Shown here: in pieces, positions 26,996 through 36,680 of the stretch
How positions within the stretch are numbered: the stretch's first letter is position 1
Layout of the letters: every line of letters begins with the position of its first letter
From: Ga0077555 sp050187415
GTDB taxonomy: Bacteria > Pseudomonadota > Alphaproteobacteria > Rhizobiales > Hyphomicrobiaceae
Length of the DNA: 64,000 nucleotides
Direction of reading: 5' to 3'
Assembly: GCA_050187415.1 (NCBI GenBank)
Contig: JBFWXN010000010.1
Coordinates: 37,153 to 101,152, forward strand
Notes under the pieces: model-generated
The model's input: only the letters and a program-made list of their open reading frames with translations
Database searches by the model: none
Told to the model about the DNA's origin: nothing
Translations under genes and position numbers: made by a program

Positions 26996-29239
26996 CTAGA
27001 ACGCTGGACCGAACTTGTTGGAGCGCGGAAAGCCCTTCGGCACAGCCCTTCCGGCTTGCGCCCGCTCGCCGACCCACTCCCTGAGATCAGGCCAGGCGAG
27101 TGTATAGGTCCGTCCCGCGGCATCGAGCCAGGTCAAGCCGCCAGACTTGGCGAAGACCCGCACGTCCGACAGGCTGCCGTCCCTGAAGCGCTGTAGATAG
27201 ACGCCTTTGCCGCGCGTCATCTCGTTCACCTCCGAGAGCGCGAATACCAGCAGCTTGCGGTTGTCGCCGACCGTCGCCATGTGATCGCCCGTGGCCGGCA
27301 CACAGACGCGCGCCTCGAACGGCGCATCGACGTTGAGCACCTGCTTGCCCTTCCGCGTCGAGGCCATGACCTCGTCCTCCGGCACCACGAAGCCGTGGCC
27401 CGACGTCGATGCCACGACCAGCTTGCGGCCCGCTTCGTGCACGAAGATTTCGACGAAATCGGCTGTCTCCTCGATGTCCACCATCAGCCGCAACGGCTCG
27501 CCGTGCCCACGGCCGCCTGGGAGCTGGCTTGCATCGAGCGTGTAGAACTTGCCGTTGGTCGCGAACACGAGGATCTTGTCGGTGGTGGATGCCTTGACGG
27601 CGCGCTTGAGGCTGTCGCCTTGCTTGAAGTCGACCTTGGCCAGATCGTCCTGATGGCCCTTGAGCGCCCGGACCCACCCCTTCTCCGACAGCACGATCGT
27701 GATTGGCTCCTTCTCGACCAGCACCTGATCGAGATCGACGTCGACGGTGGGCGCGTCCTCGGCAACTGTCAAACGCCGGCCCAGCGTCGTCTTCTTCGAC
27801 CACCGTTCGCGGATCTCGCGCACCTCGCCTGAAATGGTATCCCATTGGCGCCCTTCGTCGGCGACGAGGTCCCGGAGATCGCGCTGCTCGCCGGCCAGCT
27901 TGTCGTGCTCGGCGCGGATCTCTTGTTCTTCGAGCCTCGAGAGCGACCTCAGCCGCAGATTGAGAATTGCCTCGGCCTGTACGTCCGACAGACCGAACGT
28001 ACTCATCAGCTTGGCTTTCGGCTCGTCCTCGAAGCGGACGATCCGGATCACCTCGTCGATGTTGAGATAGGCGATGAGATATCCGGCCAGCACCTCGAGC
28101 CGGTGCGCGATCTTCTGCAACCTGTACTCGGTGCGCCGGATCAGCACATCCTGGCGGTGCTCGAGCCAGAACTGCATCACCTCCTTCAAGCCGAGCACGG
28201 CGGGTATCTGCCCCGCCGTCAGCACATTCATGTTGAGGCCGAAGCGGATCTCGAGGTCGGTGAGCTTGAACAGGCTTTCCATCAGCACAACGGGATCGAC
28301 CGTGCGCGCGCGCGGCTCCAACACGAGGCGCACCGTCTCCGCGGACTCGTCCCGGACATCACCCAGCAGCGGCAGCTTCTTCTCCTGGAAGAGCTCCGCG
28401 ATCTTCTCGTGCAGTGCACCCTTCCGCACCTGATACGGGATTTCGGTGACCACGATCTGATAACCGCCGCGGCCCGTTTCCTCCCGATGCCACTTCGCCC
28501 GCAGGCGAAAGCTGCCGCGTCCCGTTCGATAGGACTCGATCATGCTGTCTCGCGGCTCGACCAGCACGCCGCCCGTCGGAAAGTCCGGACCCTGGACGAA
28601 CTCCATCAGCTTCTCGACGCTCGCGCCCTTGTGCTTGATGAGATAGAGCAGCGCCTGGCAGATCTCGTCGACATTGTGCGGCGGAATGTTGGTCGCCATG
28701 CCGACGGCGATGCCCGAGGCACCGTTTGCAAGCAGATTCGGGAACGCGGCCGGTAGGACGACCGGCTCCTGCTCCTTCTCGTCGTAGTTGTTGCGGAAGT
28801 CGACGGCATCCTCGTCGATCCCTTCGAGCAGCGCTTCAGACACCGAGGTCAGGCGCGCCTCCGTGTAGCGATAGGCCGCCGGGTTGTCGCCGTCGATGTT
28901 GCCGAAATTGCCCTGACCGTCGACCAGCGGATAGCGGACCGAGAAATCCTGCGCGAGGCGCACCATCGCGTCGTAGATCGCGCCGTCGCCGTGCGGGTGC
29001 AGCTTACCCATCGTATCGCCGACGACGCGCGCCGACTTCATGTAGGCTGCGGTCGGCGTCAGGCCGAGTTCACGCATGGCGTAGACGATGCGCCTATGCA
29101 CCGGCTTGAGACCGTCGCGCACGTCCGGCAGCGCGCGATCCATGATCGTCTTCAGCGCATAGGCGAGATAACGCTCCTCGAGCGCCGTCTTCAGGGAGAC
29201 GGGCTCGATCGGGCCGGGGAGAATCGGTTTTTCGCTCAT
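26996..29239 (-). CDS. parC: DNA topoisomerase IV subunit A
   Basis: Cleavage subunit of topoisomerase IV, which decatenates daughter chromosomes with ParE; 747 aa. The catalytic tyrosine lies in YRYTEARLT; LPDVRDGLKPVHRRIVYAM marks the N-terminal winged-helix region. The quinolone-determining region reads KLHPHGDGAIYDAMVRLAQD: the position of E. coli Ser80 is Gly and that of Glu84 is Asp. The C-terminal third has the beta-pinwheel blades, weaker than in GyrA, supporting ParC rather than GyrA. ATG 29239 (MSEKPILPGP) is chosen; the frame extends to 29275. Confidence 0.96.
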   Translation of the reverse strand: MSEKPILPGPIEPVSLKTALEERYLAYALKTIMDRALPDVRDGLKPVHRRIVYAMRELGLTPTAAYMKSARVVGDTMGKLHPHGDGAIYDAMVRLAQDFSVRYPLVDGQGNFGNIDGDNPAAYRYTEARLTSVSEALLEGIDEDAVDFRNNYDEKEQEPVVLPAAFPNLLANGASGIAVGMATNIPPHNVDEICQALLYLIKHKGASVEKLMEFVQGPDFPTGGVLVEPRDSMIESYRTGRGSFRLRAKWHREETGRGGYQIVVTEIPYQVRKGALHEKIAELFQEKKLPLLGDVRDESAETVRLVLEPRARTVDPVVLMESLFKLTDLEIRFGLNMNVLTAGQIPAVLGLKEVMQFWLEHRQDVLIRRTEYRLQKIAHRLEVLAGYLIAYLNIDEVIRIVRFEDEPKAKLMSTFGLSDVQAEAILNLRLRSLSRLEEQEIRAEHDKLAGEQRDLRDLVADEGRQWDTISGEVREIRERWSKKTTLGRRLTVAEDAPTVDVDLDQVLVEKEPITIVLSEKGWVRALKGHQDDLAKVDFKQGDSLKRAVKASTTDKILVFATNGKFYTLDASQLPGGRGHGEPLRLMVDIEETADFVEIFVHEAGRKLVVASTSGHGFVVPEDEVMASTRKGKQVLNVDAPFEARVCVPATGDHMATVGDNRKLLVFALSEVNEMTRGKGVYLQRFRDGSLSDVRVFAKSGGLTWLDAAGRTYTLAWPDLREWVGERAQAGRAVPKGFPRSNKFGPAF

Positions 29240-29385
29240 GGCTCGCTCGTTAGCGCCTCGCGCCGCAGCCCTCAAGGCGAGGCCACCGGTTGTACCAGCG
29301 CTGCAGCGTCACACCGTGGCAACTTCGCATTGCACAAAAACCGACATCGCGACACGATTGCAACGGATCGCGGAAGGAGCGCCTC

Positions 29386-30450
29386 ATGCAGTTCGGATGG
29401 CTGACGTTGGCCCATTCACCCTCGCCAGAAGCCGATTACACCGGCATTTTCGAGCAGCTCGAGCAAAGCTGCCTGGCGGAAGCACTCGGCTTCGACGAGG
29501 TGTGGCTGACAGAGCACAACTTCACGGGCGAGAGCGTCTATTGCGATCCGATTCCCTTCGCCGCCGCACTCGCCATGAAGACCAGCCGCATCCGCATCGG
29601 GTTTGCGGTCATCCAGATGACGCTACGCCATCCCGTGCGCCTCGCAACCCAGCTGTCACTGCTGGACAACTTGTGCAATGGGCGCCTCGATATCGGCATG
29701 GGACGCGGCACGATCTTCAACGAGTACGAGTTCATGGGTTACGGCCTGAGAAGCGACGACGCCCGCGAGCGAATGGCCGAGACGCTCGACGTCATGACGC
29801 GCTGCTGGACGGCGACGCCCTTCGAACACAAGGGCAAATACTTTAAGGTTCGCGTCCCCGAGCTGCGTCCGGCGCCCGTGCAGAAGCCGCACCCTCCGCT
29901 TTGGCATAGCGTCGCCTCGCCGGGCTCATTCCAGGCCTGCGGCGAACGTGGTGCGCTTTTGATGACCCTGCGGCTGCCGGTCAACCAGATCGGCAATCGC
30001 TTCGCACAGTACCAGGAGGGTCTGTCCCGCAGCGGCCTCGACGACGCCCGGCAGAGGGAGCTGGTGCGCAAGGCCGCGATCTGGCGCTGGGTGTACGTCG
30101 GCGAAAGCCGCGCAGAGGCAGAGGACACGCTATCCGCCGCTCTGCTCGAGACGCGGCGCCATATGGTGCACGCTCGCGAGGAACTCAACCCGAGTGACTT
30201 CCGGGTGGATCCTCTCCTGATGAACCCGTGGACGGATCCCCACATCTCCGACGAGGAGGGCCTGAAGTTCGCGCTCGCCTCCGGCGCCATGATCGGCAGC
30301 GCGAGCGATGTCGCCGAGCAGGTCGCCGCGATCCGCGACGCAGGCTGCGAGCACATCTTGTGCCAGATGAGCTTCGGCTATCTCGGACACGAACAGATCA
30401 AGGCATCGATGGGACGCTTCGCGGAAAAGGTCATCCCGCGCTTTCGCTAG
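29386..30450 (+). CDS. LLM-class flavin-dependent oxidoreductase
   Basis: Luciferase-like monooxygenase of 354 aa. FDEVWLTEHNFTGES contains the EH motif (EHN instead of EHH), followed by RIRIGFAVIQMTLRHPVRLA, NGRLDIGMGRG and, near the end, IGSASDVAEQVAAI. Similar to the product at the left window edge but clearly divergent, so this is not a recent duplication. Start at ATG 29386 behind AAGGAG. It is divergent from parC and convergent with the secreted-protein gene at 30486. Confidence 0.92.
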   Translation: MQFGWLTLAHSPSPEADYTGIFEQLEQSCLAEALGFDEVWLTEHNFTGESVYCDPIPFAAALAMKTSRIRIGFAVIQMTLRHPVRLATQLSLLDNLCNGRLDIGMGRGTIFNEYEFMGYGLRSDDARERMAETLDVMTRCWTATPFEHKGKYFKVRVPELRPAPVQKPHPPLWHSVASPGSFQACGERGALLMTLRLPVNQIGNRFAQYQEGLSRSGLDDARQRELVRKAAIWRWVYVGESRAEAEDTLSAALLETRRHMVHAREELNPSDFRVDPLLMNPWTDPHISDEEGLKFALASGAMIGSASDVAEQVAAIRDAGCEHILCQMSFGYLGHEQIKASMGRFAEKVIPRFR

Positions 30451-30485
30451 TCGGCACGTCCGTCGAGCCGATCGCAGCCGCGCCC

Positions 30486-31451
30486 TTATTCGACGATGCG
30501 GAAACTTCGGGCGATTTTCTCCAGCTCCGGCATCAGTGCGGGAGCCTGTTCGGCCGGCACTTGCCCGAGCAGTCGATAGTATCCACCCGTCGGCGGCAGC
30601 ACCAGGATTTGATAGAGTGACACGTCGCCTTCGTCCGTGTCGGTCGCGGTGCCCGCCATCTCGACCGCCGGCAATCCGGCGATCATGATGCGGCGGCGAT
30701 CGACGATTTTGGTGTCCTTCAAGCCCGGAAGACCAGCAAACAGCGCCTCCGCCTGGGCGTCTGGATCATCGACAGGGCGCAAATCGAGGGACGGCGCGAC
30801 CAGAAGAAGGGGACGCTTGGCGCCAGCCTTGGCCGGCTCGAACTTGCCATCGAGCGTGTAGGCGCGCGACGTGCCGAGGATTTTGCCCGCCGTACGAAAT
30901 GGCCCGAGATATCCGAGCTGGAACACGTCACGGGCCGGGGCTTCCGCTGCAGCGATCGTGGCGCTGGCCAGCATGTGCTCGACATCCGCGACCCTGGTCG
31001 TGCCTGCGTCCAGCGATGTCTTCTGCACATTGGCGGTAATCAGCGCGGTGACATGCTTGTTTCTGAACGCCACGAAAAATTTGGCGACCGGCCCTTGAGC
31101 GCTCATTTGCTCGCCGCTCATGAAGATATAAGGCTCGGCACGTGGCAGCTTGCCGGCGGCGATATTGGTAATGCCCTTGGCGGCCAGAGCCTCGGGCGTC
31201 AATCCACTCGCCAGTTGCTCATAGGCGGCGGACGGCATTTCAAGAATGACGATCGACACGCCAGCGGACGGGTTCACGAAGCCGCTGAACAGCCGCGCAG
31301 GCCTGTAGCCCTCAGGCAGATCGATCGCCACGCGGCTCGCGGGCGCTTGCTGCACACGCGCGACGGCAACTCCGAGACCTACACCACCGAACCATGGGCC
31401 GATCAGCCCCAGGCCCAAGGCCACGCCTGCGATTGCCCTACCTGGCCGCAT
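30486..31451 (-). CDS. Secreted protein of unknown function
   Basis: A 321-aa exported protein: MRPGRAIAGVALGLGLIGPW begins a long hydrophobic signal. The mature part begins LPEGYRPARLFSGFVNPSAG and contains two similar alpha/beta halves, the second ending in LEKIARSFRIVE, the kind of C-terminal segment seen in proteins with PsbP/LpqN-like folds; that comparison is inference. No catalytic motif is visible. ATG 31451 is the start that gives a signal peptide; the frame runs upstream to 31757, antisense to the next gene. Divergent from the IMPase gene. Confidence 0.75.
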   Translation of the reverse strand: MRPGRAIAGVALGLGLIGPWFGGVGLGVAVARVQQAPASRVAIDLPEGYRPARLFSGFVNPSAGVSIVILEMPSAAYEQLASGLTPEALAAKGITNIAAGKLPRAEPYIFMSGEQMSAQGPVAKFFVAFRNKHVTALITANVQKTSLDAGTTRVADVEHMLASATIAAAEAPARDVFQLGYLGPFRTAGKILGTSRAYTLDGKFEPAKAGAKRPLLLVAPSLDLRPVDDPDAQAEALFAGLPGLKDTKIVDRRRIMIAGLPAVEMAGTATDTDEGDVSLYQILVLPPTGGYYRLLGQVPAEQAPALMPELEKIARSFRIVE

Positions 31452-31589
31452 TGCGCTCTCACCACGTTGGATAATCGAAATGCGTACGTCTTCGAAAGAA
31501 GGCTTTGGATGCAGCCAATTTGCGACATTCGCGCGGCCCCGCCACCGTGGCATGACCGCACAAGCGAGGATGCACGCGAGGTGGACTCT

Positions 31590-32417
31590 ATGCCGACTGT
31601 GGACATGCTCGGGGTGGCTCGGATCATGCGGGAGGTGGCCGCCGAGGAGATTCTGCCCCGATGGCGCAACCTTGCGGCAGGCGACGTGCGCACCAAGTCG
31701 AAGGCCGGCGACCTTGTGACGGTTGCCGATCAGGCCGCGGAAATCGCCCTTGCGCACCGGCTCTCGGACGTACTCGCAGGCTCACGCGTCATCGGTGAGG
31801 AGGCTGTCGCGGCCGATCCCGATGTGCTGCAGCACTTCAATCGGTCGGAACCGGTGTGGATCGTCGATCCGATCGACGGCACGCGTAATTTCACCGAAGG
31901 CGGACCAACCTTCGATGTGATGGTGGGCCTTGTCGTCGCCGGCCGCCCTGTCGCTGGCTGGATCTACGCCCCGGCCGAAGACACCCTCTACATGGGCGAA
32001 GCAGGGAGCGGAGCCGAGGTTCACCGCGCCACCGGCATCACTCCAATCGAGGCGCCGCGGCACCTTGAGCTTTCGGATTTCGAGGGCATTCTCGGCTCCA
32101 ATGCCTTCACCATGCGCGGCAAACCCGATCCCAAATCCGTCAGCCATATGTTTCGTGGCTATACCCGCCCGACGTGCGCAGGCCACAACTACGGGCGGCT
32201 GTTGAGCGGAGCCAGTCAGTTCCTGATCAATTTCTCCACGCATTCGTGGGACCATATGCCGGGTATCGCCATCGCGACTGCGGCGGGATTTCATGCCGCC
32301 CGCCACGATGGGGCTCCGTTCGATCCGCTCGATCGCCTGGGTGGCGTTCTGGTCGCCCCGAGCCCCGAGACGTGGGAGGCGATCCATGCACTCCTTCTCG
32401 TTGGCCCGATGACATGA
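31590..32417 (+). CDS. Inositol monophosphatase family protein (copy 1)
   Basis: Mg2+-dependent phosphatase of 275 aa. Metal ligands are visible in GEEAVAADPDV, WIVDPIDGTRNFTEGGPTFD and, near the C-terminus, HSWDHMPGIAIA. In Rhizobiales, members of this family act as inositol-1-phosphatase, histidinol-phosphatase (HisN) or CysQ; the sequence does not decide which. ATG 31590 has GAGGTGG upstream. A paralogue starts 55 bases after its stop. Confidence 0.9.
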   Translation: MPTVDMLGVARIMREVAAEEILPRWRNLAAGDVRTKSKAGDLVTVADQAAEIALAHRLSDVLAGSRVIGEEAVAADPDVLQHFNRSEPVWIVDPIDGTRNFTEGGPTFDVMVGLVVAGRPVAGWIYAPAEDTLYMGEAGSGAEVHRATGITPIEAPRHLELSDFEGILGSNAFTMRGKPDPKSVSHMFRGYTRPTCAGHNYGRLLSGASQFLINFSTHSWDHMPGIAIATAAGFHAARHDGAPFDPLDRLGGVLVAPSPETWEAIHALLLVGPMT

Positions 32418-32472
32418 CCGCTTGGATCGGGCTTCCCGCCGTCCACCGATGCACTTGCCCGAGGATCGACGC

Positions 32473-33291
32473 ATGAATGAGTTCCTGCTTCATTCCGTCG
32501 CCCACATGATGTGCGAAGTGGCAGCCGTCGAGGTCATGCCACGCTGGCGCAACCTCGGTTCGGGCGACATTGCCGAGAAAAGCGGCCCTGACGATCTGGT
32601 CACGGTCGCTGACAAGGCGACGGAGGTGGCGCTGACGGCCCGCCTCACGGCACTGCTGCCGGGTTCGGTGGTTGTCGGCGAGGAAGCCGTTGCTGCCGAT
32701 CCATCCGTCACGGAGCGGCTTTTGAAGCCGGGATCCGTCTGGGTCATCGACCCGATCGATGGCACGGCGGCGTTTGCCGTCGGCGAACCCGATTTCACGC
32801 TGATGGTGGCCCTGGTCGAGCGGGGACAACCCCTCGCCGGTTGGATCGCGGCGCCTGCCCTGGGCAAACTCGCGTTCGGCGGCAAAGGCCTCGGCGTTCG
32901 TTATGGTGCCTCTGTGGAGGCCGCTCTTCCTGTTGCCAAGCCCGCAACGCCGACCTCGCTCAGGGACATGGTCGGCCTCTTGGGCAAGCGCAACATCACC
33001 GAAGCGCGACGCGCCGAGCTCCAGGCCCAGCAGAATTACTTCAAGTCCCTGGACGGCGTGACCTTCGCCGGGCTCGATTATATCCGGCTGGCGCGCGGCG
33101 AGGCGCACTTCGCCGTCTACAATAAATGCGAGCCGTGGGATCATCTGCCAGGACTGGCGCTGGTCGGAGCGTTGGGGTTCGCCCACGCACGCCACGACGG
33201 CACGGCCTATCAGCCACACGCCCCGGCCGGCGGACTGCTCGTCTCGCCCGCGAGCCAACTGGAGGCGATCCGCTCGGTGCTTCTGATCTAG
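32473..33291 (+). CDS. Inositol monophosphatase family protein (copy 2)
   Basis: Tandem paralogue, 272 aa. Metal ligands: GEEAVAADPSV, WVIDPIDGTAAFAVGEPDF, and EPWDHLPGLALVG. The DGT motif is followed by AAF rather than the usual RNF, so the substrate pocket differs from copy 1. ATG 32473 follows GAGGATCG; the frame opens from 32422. It is co-directional with copy 1 and with hrpB downstream (71 bases). Confidence 0.9.
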   Translation: MNEFLLHSVAHMMCEVAAVEVMPRWRNLGSGDIAEKSGPDDLVTVADKATEVALTARLTALLPGSVVVGEEAVAADPSVTERLLKPGSVWVIDPIDGTAAFAVGEPDFTLMVALVERGQPLAGWIAAPALGKLAFGGKGLGVRYGASVEAALPVAKPATPTSLRDMVGLLGKRNITEARRAELQAQQNYFKSLDGVTFAGLDYIRLARGEAHFAVYNKCEPWDHLPGLALVGALGFAHARHDGTAYQPHAPAGGLLVSPASQLEAIRSVLLI

Positions 33292-33362
33292 CCGATGAGG
33301 CCGGACCATCTAGCCCCCACGCGATCGATCCTCGAACCCGCTGCTGGAGCTGACCTCACGTG

Positions 33363-35861
33363 ATGCCCCCTGCTGACCTTCCCGTTTGCGACGTTCTCGC
33401 CGAATTGAGGCAAGCGCTCGCAGTAGGACCTTCAGCGGTTCTGGTGGCACCACCGGGGGCGGGCAAGACGACGGGCGTTCCACTCGCTTTGATCGACGAA
33501 GGCTGGCTCGGCGCCGGCAAGATCCTGGTGCTGGAGCCGCGCCGCATCGCCGCCCGCGCGGCTGCCGAGCGCATGGCGGAACGGCTTGGAGAAGGGGTCG
33601 GCGGCCGCATCGGCATCCGCGCCCGGCTCGACACGCGTGTTTCTGACCGAACCCGCGTCGAGGTGGTCACCGAAGGCGTCTTCACCCGTATGATCCTCGA
33701 CGATCCGTCGCTCGAGGGGATCGGTCTGGTGATCTTCGACGAATTCCACGAGCGCTCACTCGACGCAGACCTCGGGCTCGCATTCACGCTCGATGCGCGC
33801 GCTGGCCTGCGCGAGGATCTGCGCGTGCTCGTGATGTCGGCGACGCTCGATGGCGCACGCATCTCTCCTCGGCTCGGCCCAGGCACACCGGTGATCCGCT
33901 CCGAGGGTCGCGCCTATCCGGTCGAGACACGCTATCTCGGCCGGCCACCGGAACGCAGCAGCATCGCCGACGCGGTCGCGTCCGCCATCACGCGTGCCCT
34001 TGCCGAGGAAACCGGCTCAATTCTGGCGTTTCTTCCCGGCCAAGGGGAAATCCGCCGTGCCGCCGAGCGGCTGCGCGAGACCGTTCGCGACCCGAGGCTC
34101 GACATCGTCGAGTTGCATGGCGGCCTGGAGGGCTCGGCACAGCGGGCAGCCATCCGCCCAGCGGAGGCCGGACGTCGCAAGGTCGTGCTCGCGACCGCCA
34201 TCGCACAAACGTCCATCACCATCGAAGGCGTGCGCGTGGTGGTCGACTGTGGGCTCGAGCGATTGCCGCGATACGATGCCGGCGCCGGCGTCACGCGCCT
34301 CGAGACGCTGCGCGTGTCGCGCGCGACCGCAGACCAGCGGCAAGGGCGCGCCGGGCGCACCGAGCCGGGCGTCTGCTACCGGCTTTGGAGCGAGCCCGAG
34401 ACACAGGGCCTCCTCGCTTACACCGCCCCGGAGATCCTCACCGCCGACCTTGCAACGCTCCTGCTCGATTGCGCGGCCTGGGGCGTCACCGATCCTCTAA
34501 GCCTGACGTGGCTCGATCCCCCGCCGGCAGGCGCCCTTGCCGCCGCGCGCCGCGAGCTGCGCACACTCGATGCAATCGACGACGACGGCCGGCTCTCCGC
34601 AAACGGGCGACGACTACGCACGCTGCCGCTGTCGCCGTGCCATGCGACGATGGTCATCACCGCCGCCGACAGGGGCGCTGCCGGGACCGCTGCGCTCATC
34701 GCTGCCCTGCTCTCGGAACGCGGCGCCGGAGGTCTCTCGAACGATCTCGACGATCGGGTGAGGGTTCTCATGCGTGAGCGCGGTCTCCGCGCTGACGGGT
34801 TGAGACGCCTGGCACGGGATTGGGCACGCGCGGCCGAACGCATGAGCGATGCGAAGCGCACGGGCGCAGATGCCCGGCCAACGTCGACGGCGGCCCTGCT
34901 TGCCCTGGCTTTTCCGGACCGCGTCGCCAAGGCACGCGGAACCCGGGGCACGTTCCTGCTGGCAAACGGGCGCGCCGCACTGGTCGACCCCGCAAGTTCT
35001 CTGGCGGACGCGGACTACGTGGTCGTCGCCGAGATGTCCGGAATCGCAGCCTCGGCTCGTATCCAACTCGCAGCGCGCCTCGACGCAGACGAACTCGACG
35101 CGGTCGCCGGAAGCCGGATCGTGACGCACACGGAGACGACATTCGACCCGACCGCAGGCGCGCTCCGCGCACGTAGCGAGCGCCGCCTAGGCGCCATCGT
35201 CCTCGCCAGCGAGCCCCGTGCCGTTTCGCGCGGCCCTTGTTCGGCGCGCGCGCTCGCGGAGGGAATTGCACGTCTCGGCATAGGACGCCTGCCTTGGAGC
35301 CGCGCACAGCTCCAGCTACGCAATCGGGTTGCGTTTCTGCGCGCAGCAACGCCCGAGGACGAGCGCGATGCGTGGCCGGACCTTTCCGATACGACCCTGG
35401 CGGCGACGTCCACGGACTGGCTCGCCCCGTTTATCGAGGATGCGACGCGCCTCTCCGACATCGGTGCGGATCAACTCGCTCATGCCCTCGACGTGCTGGT
35501 ACCCTGGTCTCTGAAACAGCGTCTCGAGGCCGAGGCGCCGCCTCACTTCGTTGCGCCGACCGGCAATCGTCACACGATCGACTATGAAAGCGATGGCGCA
35601 CCAGTCGTCGCCTGTCGCGTGCAGGAGCTGTTCGGGCTGAAAGAGCATCCGGCAATCAGGGGTGGCAGGTTGCCCATCACCCTGCACCTTCTTTCGCCAG
35701 CGGGCCGTCCGGTTCAGATCACCCGCGACCTGCCGGGCTTCTGGTCGGGGTCATGGCGCGACGTTCGTGTCGAAATGCGGGGACGCTATCCACGGCACGC
35801 TTGGCCCGACGATCCGGCAAATGCCGCCCCGACCAGTCGCGCCAAGCCTCGCGGCACCTGA
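33363..35861 (+). CDS. hrpB: ATP-dependent helicase HrpB
   Basis: DEAH-box helicase of 832 aa. Motif I APPGAGKTTGVP near residue 30, motif II IFDEFHERSLD (DEFH), motif III VMSATLDG, motif V ATAIAQTSITIEGVRVVVD and motif VI ATADQRQGRAGRTEPG are all present, followed by the HrpB-specific C-terminal domain. HrpB is widespread in proteobacteria, but its RNA substrate is poorly defined. GTG 33360 and ATG 33363 are adjacent in-frame starts. It converges on znuB with only 12 bases between stop codons. Confidence 0.95.
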   Translation: MPPADLPVCDVLAELRQALAVGPSAVLVAPPGAGKTTGVPLALIDEGWLGAGKILVLEPRRIAARAAAERMAERLGEGVGGRIGIRARLDTRVSDRTRVEVVTEGVFTRMILDDPSLEGIGLVIFDEFHERSLDADLGLAFTLDARAGLREDLRVLVMSATLDGARISPRLGPGTPVIRSEGRAYPVETRYLGRPPERSSIADAVASAITRALAEETGSILAFLPGQGEIRRAAERLRETVRDPRLDIVELHGGLEGSAQRAAIRPAEAGRRKVVLATAIAQTSITIEGVRVVVDCGLERLPRYDAGAGVTRLETLRVSRATADQRQGRAGRTEPGVCYRLWSEPETQGLLAYTAPEILTADLATLLLDCAAWGVTDPLSLTWLDPPPAGALAAARRELRTLDAIDDDGRLSANGRRLRTLPLSPCHATMVITAADRGAAGTAALIAALLSERGAGGLSNDLDDRVRVLMRERGLRADGLRRLARDWARAAERMSDAKRTGADARPTSTAALLALAFPDRVAKARGTRGTFLLANGRAALVDPASSLADADYVVVAEMSGIAASARIQLAARLDADELDAVAGSRIVTHTETTFDPTAGALRARSERRLGAIVLASEPRAVSRGPCSARALAEGIARLGIGRLPWSRAQLQLRNRVAFLRAATPEDERDAWPDLSDTTLAATSTDWLAPFIEDATRLSDIGADQLAHALDVLVPWSLKQRLEAEAPPHFVAPTGNRHTIDYESDGAPVVACRVQELFGLKEHPAIRGGRLPITLHLLSPAGRPVQITRDLPGFWSGSWRDVRVEMRGRYPRHAWPDDPANAAPTSRAKPRGT

Positions 35862-35873
35862 GCCGTTACGGCA

Positions 35874-36680
35874 TCAACTCGACCGTCTGGCCGCGGTCCA
35901 CGCGATCGCTGCGACGCTCACGCCCGACAGAACCAACACGATCGCGGGCCCGCCGGGCACATCCGCCGACATCGAGAGTCCGAGACCCAACGCCGATGCT
36001 ACGGCCCCAACCACAGCCGCGATCACTACCATTTGCTCCGGCGTCGATGCGAACGGCCGGGCAGCGGCGGCGGGCATGATGAGGAACGAGACGATCAACA
36101 GGACGCCGACGATTTTCATGGCAATCGCAACGGTCAGTGCCAGCACCACGATCAGCGCGGCTTCTGCGCGGGCGACCGGCAGTCCTTCGGCCGCCGCCAG
36201 ATCCTCGTGCACCGCGACGGCGACCAGCGTGCGCCACAGGCTGGCGATCACCGTCAGCACCAGCCCGCCTCCGATCGCCAGCCAGACGAGATCCATCCCG
36301 CTCACTGCGAGAACGTCGCCGAAAAGATAGCCCATTAGGTCGAGCCGCTGACCCTGCAAAAGCGAGGCAGCGACCACACCACCGGCGAGCGCTGCATGCG
36401 AGAGAATGCCGAGAAGGCTGTCCGACGGAACGAGGCGCTGACGTCCCAGCCCCACGAGGAGCCCGCCCAGCATCAGCGAGACCACGACGACGCCGAGCGT
36501 GAGGTCGATGCCGAGTGCCAAACCCGCCGCGACGCCGAGCAGCCCCCCATGTGCAATCGTGCCACCGAAATAGGACATCCTGCGCCAAACGACGAGGCAG
36601 CCTAGCGGGGCCGCGACCAGACCCAGGCCTACCGCGGCGACCAGCGCCCGGACGAGAAACGGCTCAAGCAACGGGCGCAC
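35874..36680 (-). CDS. znuB: Zinc ABC transporter permease ZnuB
   Basis: Inner-membrane permease of 268 aa of the ABC-3 (Mn/Zn) family, with about eight hydrophobic segments. SYFGGTIAHGGLLGVAAGLA and the coupling region LGILSHAALAGGVVAASLLQ are family hallmarks; the C-terminal half has MKIVGVLLIVSFLIMPAAAA. The start is a GTG at 36680 inside the end of znuC (17-base overlap), implying translational coupling; TTG 36671 is an alternative. Last gene of zur-znuC-znuB. Confidence 0.93.
   Translation of the reverse strand: MRPLLEPFLVRALVAAVGLGLVAAPLGCLVVWRRMSYFGGTIAHGGLLGVAAGLALGIDLTLGVVVVSLMLGGLLVGLGRQRLVPSDSLLGILSHAALAGGVVAASLLQGQRLDLMGYLFGDVLAVSGMDLVWLAIGGGLVLTVIASLWRTLVAVAVHEDLAAAEGLPVARAEAALIVVLALTVAIAMKIVGVLLIVSFLIMPAAAARPFASTPEQMVVIAAVVGAVASALGLGLSMSADVPGGPAIVLVLSGVSVAAIAWTAARRSS

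Noticed and set aside
30975..31589. N-terminal extension of the first inositol-monophosphatase-like gene.
   Set aside because: The extension is antisense to a secreted protein with a signal peptide; ATG 31590 has GAGGTGG upstream and starts at the family's normal N-terminus.
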